The position numbers and the translations under genes were made by a program. A stretch of DNA of 49,364 nucleotides from JACVRX01 sp035697245 (GTDB lineage Bacteria; Actinomycetota; Actinomycetes; Jiangellales; Jiangellaceae): positions 1 through 49,364 of the forward strand of contig DASSDH010000112.1 of assembly GCA_035697245.1 (NCBI GenBank). The letters run 5' to 3'. Within the stretch, counting starts at the first letter, position 1, and each line of letters starts with the position of its first letter. The notes under the pieces are model-generated. The model saw only the letters and a list, made by a program, of their open reading frames with translations, did not search any database and had not been told where the DNA came from. Of this stretch, positions 42,976-49,364 are shown piece after piece.

Positions 42976-43890
42976 ATGAGCCTTGCTGAAGTCGAAGCCG
43001 CGACCGAGACCGCCCAGGTCGGCCACGACAGCGGCAGTCTCCGTCGAGACGCCTGGCGTCGGCTGCGCCGCGACCCGGTCGCGCTGTTCGGGTTCGGGCT
43101 GATCGCATTCTTCATCCTGGTCGCGATCTTCGCGCCGCTGATCGCCCCCTACGGCCCCAGCGACAACCCGGGTGCCGGCGTGGTCACGCCTACCACTATT
43201 CCGGGCCCGTCCGCCGAGCACTGGTTCGGGCTGGACGAGCTGGGCCGCGACGAGTACAGCCGGGTTCTCTATGGCGCTCGGCAGTCACTGCTGGTCGGTG
43301 TGGTGGCGACGGCGCTTGGCATGATCGGCGGACTGACTCTCGGTGTGATCGCGGGAGCCTTTCCCGGCAAGGTCGACACGATCATCATGCGGATCGTCGA
43401 CATCATGCTCTCGATTCCGGGCTTGCTGATGGCAATCGCCATTGCAGCCATGCTCGGCCCGAGCTTGCTCTCTGTCATGATCGCGATCGCGATCATCAAC
43501 GTGCCGATCTTTGCCCGGCTCTTGCGCGGACAGATGCTCTCACAACGGGGGAGCGACTACGTCCTGGCGGCGACGGCGTTGGGCGTGCGCCGGCGCGCGA
43601 TCGTCCTCGGCCACGTGCTGCCGAACTCGATGTCGCCAGTCATCGTCCAGGCGACGCTGACGCTGGCCACGGCGATCATCGAAGCTGCGGGCTTGTCCTT
43701 CCTTGGCCTGGGCAGCGCCGACCCTGGGGTCCCGGAATGGGGCCGGATGCTCGCCAACACCCAGCGTTACCTTGCCAGCGCTCCGCATCTCGCGTTCTTC
43801 CCCGGCGTCGCCATCGTGATCGCCGCGCTGGGCTTCACCCTGGTCGGTGAACGCCTGCGCGAGGCCCTCGACCCCAAGTACCGGCGATGA
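42976..43890 (+). CDS. ABC importer permease (DppC/OppC type)
   Basis: 304 residues from ATG 42976 (GGAGGAGG 12 nt upstream; GTG 42964 is a poorer start because it abuts that site). The N-terminal OppC_N helix is RDPVALFGFGLIAFFILVAI. The GLDELGRDEYSRVLYGARQS loop is characteristic, followed by five helices and the EAA loop YVLAATALGVRRRAIVLGHV. It pairs with the DppB-type permease. The stop overlaps the first ATPase by ATGA. Confidence 0.95.
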   Translation: MSLAEVEAATETAQVGHDSGSLRRDAWRRLRRDPVALFGFGLIAFFILVAIFAPLIAPYGPSDNPGAGVVTPTTIPGPSAEHWFGLDELGRDEYSRVLYGARQSLLVGVVATALGMIGGLTLGVIAGAFPGKVDTIIMRIVDIMLSIPGLLMAIAIAAMLGPSLLSVMIAIAIINVPIFARLLRGQMLSQRGSDYVLAATALGVRRRAIVLGHVLPNSMSPVIVQATLTLATAIIEAAGLSFLGLGSADPGVPEWGRMLANTQRYLASAPHLAFFPGVAIVIAALGFTLVGERLREALDPKYRR

Positions 43891-44894
43891 GCGACGCGCA
43901 GCCGACCAGCGCGCTGCTGGACGTGCGCGACCTGGAGGTGGTGTTCACCCGCAAGGATCGGCGCGACGTCCGCGCCGTCGACGGCGTCTCGTTCACCGTG
44001 GATCGGGGCGAGACCGTCGGCCTGGTGGGCGAGTCGGGCAGCGGCAAGAGCGTCACGTCGCTGGCCATCATGAGCCTGCTGCCGGACCGGGGCGTCCGGG
44101 TCGGCGGCCAGGTCTGGTTCGACGGCGATGACCTGCTCACCCTTCCCAAGGACCGGATGCGCGACATCCGCGGCCAAGACATCGCCATGGTCTTCCAGGA
44201 CCCGATGTCGTCACTCAACCCGGTCGTGCCGATCGGCATCCAGGTCACCGAGGTTCTGACCCGTCACCAGGGCCTCAAGGGCGAGGAGGCGAAGCATGCA
44301 GCAGCCGACCTGCTGACGCGCGTCGGCATCCCGGACCCGAACCGACGGCTCAAGGAATATCCGCATCAGCTTTCTGGAGGTATGCGCCAGCGGGCGCTGA
44401 TCGCCATGGCGCTCGCCTGTCGCCCGCGCGTGTTGATCGCCGACGAACCGACGACGGCGCTCGACGTGACCATCCAGGCTCAGATCCTCGAGCTACTCAA
44501 GGAACTGGTGCGCGACTCGGACGCCGCCCTGGTGATGATCACCCACGATCTCGGGGTGATCGCCGGCCTGTGCGACGCCGTTCATGTCATGTACGCGGGC
44601 CGGGTGGTGGAATCGGCTGGCCGGCGTGAGTTGTTCGCCGAACCTCGGCATCCGTACACCGGCGGGCTGCTCGCGTCAGTGCCCCGCCTCGACGCTCCTC
44701 GGGGGGCGCCGCTGCATCCAATCCCAGGGTCGCCGACCGACATTCGCCCATGGGCGCAGGGGTGCGCGTTCTCGCCGCGGTGCGGGAACCGCATCGATCC
44801 CTGTACCGAGAGTCCGCCTGCTTTGGAGGAGGCCCTGGGCCGATCGCTGCGGTGCTACAACCCGTTGATGGCAGACGAGGAGGTGCCGGCGTGA
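43887..44894 (+). CDS. ABC importer ATPase (DppD/OppD type)
   Basis: 335 residues from ATG 43887. Walker A is GESGSGKSVT, the Q-loop is in MVFQDPMSSLNPVV, the signature is LSGGMRQR, Walker B is LIADEPTTALDVT, and the H-loop is in MITHDLGV. The C-terminal oligopeptide-transporter extension holds the Cys cluster (GCAFSPRCGNRIDPCTE, CYNP), which may bind an Fe-S cluster in DppD-like subunits. It forms the ATPase pair with the following gene, which overlaps by GTGA. Confidence 0.95.
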   Translation: MSDAQPTSALLDVRDLEVVFTRKDRRDVRAVDGVSFTVDRGETVGLVGESGSGKSVTSLAIMSLLPDRGVRVGGQVWFDGDDLLTLPKDRMRDIRGQDIAMVFQDPMSSLNPVVPIGIQVTEVLTRHQGLKGEEAKHAAADLLTRVGIPDPNRRLKEYPHQLSGGMRQRALIAMALACRPRVLIADEPTTALDVTIQAQILELLKELVRDSDAALVMITHDLGVIAGLCDAVHVMYAGRVVESAGRRELFAEPRHPYTGGLLASVPRLDAPRGAPLHPIPGSPTDIRPWAQGCAFSPRCGNRIDPCTESPPALEEALGRSLRCYNPLMADEEVPA

Positions 44895-46045
44895 GTGCGA
44901 CGGCCGACCCGACGACGCGCGCGCGGCCGGACCTGGCGTCCACCGACGTCCTGCTCTCGGTGCGCGGCCTAGAGGTTCACTACCCGATCAGGTCCGGCAT
45001 CGTCTTCGAACGTCAGATCGGCTCGGTCAAGGCAGTAGACGGTGTTGATTTGGACGTCCCCCGCGGGTCGACCATCGGCCTGGTGGGTGAGTCAGGCTGC
45101 GGCAAGACGACCTTGGGTCGAGCGGTGCTCAGGCTGGTCGAGCCGACGGGAGGAACGGTCAGCTTCGACGGCATCGACGTGCACACGCTGGAGGGCGAGG
45201 ACCTGCGTCGGATGCGGCGCCGGATGCAGATGATCTTCCAGGATCCGATGGCGAGCCTGGATCCCCGACAGAGCATCGAGTCGGTGCTCACAGAACCCCG
45301 GCGGGCGCACGGCATCGAGGTGGGGGGAACCCGGACCGTTCCCGAGCTCCTCGACCTGGTCGGATTGCCATCGTCGGCAGCGTGGCGGTACCCGCACGAG
45401 TTCTCCGGCGGCCAGCGGCAACGCATTGGCATCGCCCGCGCGATTGCGCTGGAACCGGACCTGATCATCGCCGACGAGCCAGTCTCCGCGCTGGACGTGT
45501 CGATCCAGGCCCAGGTGGTCAACCTGCTGGAGGAACTGCAGGACCGGCTGGGACTGACGTATGTGGTGATCGCGCACGATCTGGCCGTCGTCCGCCACAT
45601 TGCCGATGTCGTCGCGGTCATGTATCTCGGTGGCATCGTCGAGCAGGCTCCGTCGGACACCCTGTACGCGCAGCCGTTCCACCCCTACACCAAGGCGCTG
45701 ATGTCGGCGGTCCCGATCCCGGACCCGGTGATCGAGGACACCAGGGTGCGAATCCTGCTGCCTGGGGACATTCCGTCGGCAGCAAACCCGCCGCGCGGCT
45801 GCCGGTTCCACACCCGGTGTCCGTATCGGCAACCCACGCGGTGTGACGACGAGCGGCCCGCGTTGCGTGAGTTGGCGCCCGGCCACACTGTCGCCTGCCA
45901 CTGGGCGGAGGACATCGCCGCAGGCTCGATCGCTCCGCAGGCCGAGGCCATCGTCGATGCCGCCGTGGACGAGCAGCCGCCCGAGTTCGTCCCCGTTCCC
46001 GGTGAACCCGAGACGACTACCTTGGGCCCGCCGCCGGGGATCTGA
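44891..46045 (+). CDS. ABC importer ATPase (DppF/OppF type)
   Basis: 384 residues from GTG 44891. The extended N-terminus YPIRSGIVFERQIGSVKAVD is typical of OppF-type subunits. Walker A is GESGCGKTTLG, followed by QMIFQDPMASLDPRQS, the signature FSGGQRQRIG, Walker B IIADEPVSALDVS and the H-loop VIAHDLAV. The C-terminal Cys segment is GCRFHTRCPYRQPTRCDDE. The acidic tail after about 340 is longer than usual. This completes the importer; the stop is 16 bp from the convergent FtsX-type gene. Confidence 0.95.
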   Translation: MSATADPTTRARPDLASTDVLLSVRGLEVHYPIRSGIVFERQIGSVKAVDGVDLDVPRGSTIGLVGESGCGKTTLGRAVLRLVEPTGGTVSFDGIDVHTLEGEDLRRMRRRMQMIFQDPMASLDPRQSIESVLTEPRRAHGIEVGGTRTVPELLDLVGLPSSAAWRYPHEFSGGQRQRIGIARAIALEPDLIIADEPVSALDVSIQAQVVNLLEELQDRLGLTYVVIAHDLAVVRHIADVVAVMYLGGIVEQAPSDTLYAQPFHPYTKALMSAVPIPDPVIEDTRVRILLPGDIPSAANPPRGCRFHTRCPYRQPTRCDDERPALRELAPGHTVACHWAEDIAAGSIAPQAEAIVDAAVDEQPPEFVPVPGEPETTTLGPPPGI

Positions 46046-46061
46046 GTCCGCCACCTTCTTC

Positions 46062-48611
46062 CTATTCGGTGGTGATCGCGCGTAGCACGTCGAGCTTTGC
46101 TGCGCGGTGCGCGGGCCACAGTGCCGCCAGCACGCCGACAACGCCGGCCAACAGGACGAAGACGACGAGCTGAACCCACGGCACGGCCAGCACCTCGAGG
46201 CCTTCGCCCGCCTGCGAGCGTTGCAAAGCTATGCCGAACACGATCCCCAGACCCACTCCCAGCACGGCGCCGAGAACGGCGATCGCAATCGACTCCAGCC
46301 TGACCATGCGCCGCAGCTGTGGCCGGGACAACCCCACCGCGCGCAAGAGACCGATCTCCCGGGTGCGCTCGAGCACCGACAACGCGAGCGTGTTGACGAT
46401 GCCGAGCACCGCGATGATGATCGCCAACCCGAGCAAGGCGTACACCAGGAACAACAACTGATTCACCTGCGCTCGCTGGTCCGCCTTGAACTCCTCCTGG
46501 TCCTTGACCGCGACCAGCGGCAGCTCTGCAGTCACCTCATCGACGCCCTGTCGAACCGAGGGGAGATCGGCACCCGGCTCGGCCACGACGTACACCAGTG
46601 AATCGGCCGGTCGGATGCCGGCAGACTCCAGGGTGTCCAGGCCTACCGCCACGTCATTGAACATCTGGCCTTGCGGGTACAGCCCACTGACCCGGAGGGG
46701 CACGTCCGCGGTGGGCAGCGTCATCGACAGCGAGTCGCCGAGAGCCACCTGGTGTTCATCGGCGTAGGTCTCCGACACCAGCACATCGCCGGACCCGAGC
46801 GTGAGCTCTCCGTCGCTCACGTCGAAGTCGACCGCCTCGGTGAACGCGGCCGGCTCGAATGCTGCGACGAACACATCACCGCCGTCGATCACGGCGCCGT
46901 TGTACCGGACTCGCGCCACCTCAGCGACGCCGTCAAGCTCGGCGATCTCATCGGCAATCGCCGGTGAGAACGGCTGGCCGATCGCATTGGAGACGACGAA
47001 CTGGGCGTTGAGTCCGTCATCGAGTGCCTTGTCGATGCTCTTGTTCGCCGACTGGCCAAGGACGGACATCGTGGCAACGAGTGCCATGCCGATCATCAGT
47101 GCGGACGCCGTCGCCGCCGTCCGCCGGGGGTTGCGCTGGGCGTTCTCGCGCGCGAGCCGGCCGACCGTGCCGAAGAACCGCGGGAAACCCGCCGCGATCA
47201 CTCGCACAATCGGCGGCCCGATCACGGGCCCGAGGAGTGCGACACCGACGAACACCGCGACGATCCCGGCGCCGACGAGCCAACCGGCCTGCGGAACGTC
47301 GAAGAACAGCCCGGCCACCATTGCGGCTGCGCCGAGGACGGTCAGCAGGCCGCCGAGGCCGGCGTGGCGTTTGCGGGAGGATTGGGGAAGGGCGACGTCG
47401 TCGCGCATCGCCGCTACGGGCGCGATCTTCGCGGCTCTGCGGGCTGGCACGTAAGCGGCGATGACAGTGACGATCACGCCGACGGCGTACGCGATGAGCA
47501 CGGTGCGGGGGAGCAGGACCAGCCCCGCGCCGCCGAGATCGAGCCCGAACAACCCGAAGGCCAGCTTGAGTAGCTGCGCAACCCCGAGACCGAGCAGGAG
47601 TCCCAGCGTCGAGCCGACGATGCCGACCGCAAGCGCTTCCAGCATCACCGACCGAGTGACCTGGCGCCTGGTCGCCCCCAAAGCTCGGTACAGGGCCATC
47701 TCCTGAGTCCGCTGCGCAACCAGGATCGAGAACGTGTTCAAGATCAGGAAGATGCCGACGAGCAGCGCGACAGCGGCGAACACCAGCAGGAAGGTGTTGA
47801 AGAAACCAAGGGCCTCCTCGAGGCTCTCCGCTGTTTCGGCAGTGACCTCGTCGCCGGTCTTCGCCTCGACGCTCTCGGGAAGTACCTGCTCGATCCGGTC
47901 GCGAAGCTGAGCGACGTCGGCGTCATCACTCGCAGTGACTGCCACGCTGGTGTAGGCGTTCTCTCCGCCGAGGATGAGTTCCTGCGCGGTCTCGGTGTCG
48001 AACAAGGCCAGCGTCGCGCCCGCAAGACTGGCACCGCCGCCGAACTCAGCCGTGCCGACCATGGTTGCCGTTACCTGAGGCGGGTCACCTGGGGTGATCA
48101 GCGTGACGCTGTCTCCGACCTGGTAGCCCGCCTGGTCGGCTGTCTTGACGTCGAGGACGACGTCCTCGACGCTGCGGGGCTCTCGGCCCTCGGCGAGTCG
48201 CAGCGGTACCGACCCGTCCTGTGCTGGGGCCTCGGTCCAGTTGGTGCCGATTCCGGGCGGGCCGTTGCCGCCGACCACGGTGCCGTCGGCGCCGACGACG
48301 AACATCGACTGGGTGTCGACGGACCCGTCCACTCGGTCGACGCCGTCGACCGCTGCGATGTCGTCGAGCACCGCCGGCTCGATGGTCCGAGCGTCCCCGC
48401 CGGTGAAGTCGAGGTTTCCTGCGCCGCTTTGTGCGGGGCGCACGACAATATCGGCGGTCGTCTCGGCGAAGATCTCCTCGAAGGTCTGGTCGATGGTGTC
48501 GGTGAAAACGTAGGACCCAGCGACGAAGGCGACTCCGAGCACGATGGCAAATGCGCTCAGGGCCAGCCGGAGCTTGCGGGCAAGCAGGCTCTTGACAGTG
48601 GCACGCAGCAT
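46062..48611 (-). CDS. FtsX-like ABC transporter permease
   Basis: 849 residues from ATG 48611. It starts with a cytoplasmic RKLRLALSAFAIVLGVAFVA helix, then a large extracytoplasmic MacB-type domain (about 45-235). One FtsX core of three helices lies at about 270-400 (MALYRALGATRRQVTRSVML), a connecting helix pair and a second extracytoplasmic domain (about 510-690) follow, and a second FtsX core ends with REIGLLRAVGLSRPQLRRMV. This duplicated layout is the actinobacterial form of MacB/LolCDE-like exporters or mechanotransmitters; the substrate is unknown. It lies 2 bp behind its ATPase. Confidence 0.94.
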   Translation of the reverse strand: MLRATVKSLLARKLRLALSAFAIVLGVAFVAGSYVFTDTIDQTFEEIFAETTADIVVRPAQSGAGNLDFTGGDARTIEPAVLDDIAAVDGVDRVDGSVDTQSMFVVGADGTVVGGNGPPGIGTNWTEAPAQDGSVPLRLAEGREPRSVEDVVLDVKTADQAGYQVGDSVTLITPGDPPQVTATMVGTAEFGGGASLAGATLALFDTETAQELILGGENAYTSVAVTASDDADVAQLRDRIEQVLPESVEAKTGDEVTAETAESLEEALGFFNTFLLVFAAVALLVGIFLILNTFSILVAQRTQEMALYRALGATRRQVTRSVMLEALAVGIVGSTLGLLLGLGVAQLLKLAFGLFGLDLGGAGLVLLPRTVLIAYAVGVIVTVIAAYVPARRAAKIAPVAAMRDDVALPQSSRKRHAGLGGLLTVLGAAAMVAGLFFDVPQAGWLVGAGIVAVFVGVALLGPVIGPPIVRVIAAGFPRFFGTVGRLARENAQRNPRRTAATASALMIGMALVATMSVLGQSANKSIDKALDDGLNAQFVVSNAIGQPFSPAIADEIAELDGVAEVARVRYNGAVIDGGDVFVAAFEPAAFTEAVDFDVSDGELTLGSGDVLVSETYADEHQVALGDSLSMTLPTADVPLRVSGLYPQGQMFNDVAVGLDTLESAGIRPADSLVYVVAEPGADLPSVRQGVDEVTAELPLVAVKDQEEFKADQRAQVNQLLFLVYALLGLAIIIAVLGIVNTLALSVLERTREIGLLRAVGLSRPQLRRMVRLESIAIAVLGAVLGVGLGIVFGIALQRSQAGEGLEVLAVPWVQLVVFVLLAGVVGVLAALWPAHRAAKLDVLRAITTE

Positions 48612-48613
48612 GC

Positions 48614-49364
48614 TCAGGGCACCCGGCCCACGGTGTCCAAGTGCTTCATCTTCTCCAGCACCCGCTCTGCCGTCGGCTCGGGCATCTCGTCGACGATCCG
48701 GCCGTCGGCGAGGAAGAGGACGTGATCCGCATAGGACGCAGCGTTAGGGTCATGGGTGACCATCACGATCGTCTGACCGAACTCGCGCACCGACCGACGC
48801 AGGAAGCCCAGGACCTCGGCTCCGGATCGGGAGTCGAGGTTTCCAGTCGGCTCGTCGGCGAAGACGATGTCCGGTCTACTGGCGAGCGCACGAGCACAGG
48901 CGACCCGTTGTTGTTGCCCACCGGAGAGCTCGTTCGGCTTGTGTCCGAGCCGGTCGCCCAAGCCCACCGTCGATACGACCGTGTCGAACCACTCCTGGTC
49001 GACCTTGGTACCCGCGATGTCGAGCGGCAGGGTGATGTTCTCCTGGGCCGTCAGCGTTGGCACCAGGTTGTAGGCCTGGAACACGAAGCCGATCTTGTCG
49101 CGCCGAAGCCGAGTGAGTTCGGCGTCGCTCAGCGTGGTCAGCTCGATGTCGCCCACGAACAGCTGGCCAGCAGTGGCGGAGTCGAGCGCCGCCATGCAAT
49201 GCATGAGTGTCGACTTGCCGGACCCCGACGGGCCCATGATGGCCGTGTAACGGCCGCGGGCGAACGCGACGGACACGTCGCTCAACGCGACCACCTGGGT
49301 ATCGCCCTCGCCATACACCTTCCAGAGCCCGACAGTGCGCGCTGCGGCGTGGTCGGAGTTCGCG
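48614..49364 (-). CDS. MacB/LolD-type ABC ATPase (5' end beyond the window)
   Basis: The frame is open through the right edge (ARTVGLWKVYGEGDTQVVAL), so the start lies outside; GTG 49318 is inside the conserved K-V-Y-G strand and is not the start. Walker A is GPSGSGKST, the Q-loop is GFVFQAYNLVPTLTAQEN, the signature LSGGQQQRVACARAL, Walker B IVFADEPTGNLD and the H-loop VMVTHDP. This is the standard partner of FtsX-like permeases. At least 250 residues are visible. Confidence 0.94.
   Translation of the reverse strand, partial: ANSDHAAARTVGLWKVYGEGDTQVVALSDVSVAFARGRYTAIMGPSGSGKSTLMHCMAALDSATAGQLFVGDIELTTLSDAELTRLRRDKIGFVFQAYNLVPTLTAQENITLPLDIAGTKVDQEWFDTVVSTVGLGDRLGHKPNELSGGQQQRVACARALASRPDIVFADEPTGNLDSRSGAEVLGFLRRSVREFGQTIVMVTHDPNAASYADHVLFLADGRIVDEMPEPTAERVLEKMKHLDTVGRVP

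Overview
The window is high-GC DNA from an actinobacterium. Support for this comes from mshC (mycothiol synthesis), an F420-type luciferase-like oxidoreductase, the block MSMEG_4193-type phosphatase / DUF3090 / SCO1664-type kinase-like protein / mshC / PAC2 / metH, frequent GTG starts, and many 4-bp start/stop overlaps. I cannot name the genus. No rRNA, tRNA, CRISPR array or intact integrase/transposase was seen.

Positions 1-10,000 are a gene-poor accessory region full of duplicated and broken genes. It holds a DUF5678-like gene followed in the same frame by a retropepsin-like aspartic protease remnant; a protein with a HEPN-type R-N-x3-H motif; a lipoprotein alpha/beta hydrolase; a secreted two-domain putative-Ig protein; three copies of a family ending in WLxAxDVRRR, two of them directly behind LexA (SOS)-box-like palindromes; and four copies of an undescribed ~55-residue protein (WAELLxLVxxVRRLA core), each preceded by a GC-rich leader hairpin. 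Two of these copies form a ~250-bp inverted repeat whose outer ends sit exactly in the Walker A codons of a broken cpaF/tadA ATPase gene. The 3' half of cpaF lies at 5892 and the 5' half ends at 8152, in permuted order on the same strand. This is the most unusual structure in the window.

Positions 9,900-19,050 return to ordinary chromosome: a dimeric alpha-beta barrel protein, a RibD/DHFR-type reductase, a secreted protein, malQ overlapping an unrecognised membrane protein, an OmpR-type response regulator with its histidine kinase (reverse strand), and a divergent ECF sigma factor with a membrane protein carrying a Pro-Thr-Glu-rich tail (probable anti-sigma factor).

Positions 19,066-27,050 are one forward transcription unit behind a good promoter: ethanolamine-type permease, glutamine-synthetase-like ligase, class I glutamine amidotransferase hydrolase, aldehyde dehydrogenase, SDR, FadR-type regulator and M20 peptidase. 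I read it as uptake of an amine (ethanolamine or a polyamine), gamma-glutamylation, oxidation and deglutamylation.

Positions 27,180-39,980 hold DUF5703, an aldo/keto reductase, the LLM oxidoreductase, uppP, an M23 endopeptidase with coiled coils, the phosphatase/DUF3090/SCO1664/mshC block, PAC2 and cobalamin-dependent metH. Positions 40,243-46,045 are a complete five-gene oligopeptide-type ABC importer. The window ends with a reverse-strand MacB/FtsX-type ABC pair whose ATPase runs off the right edge.
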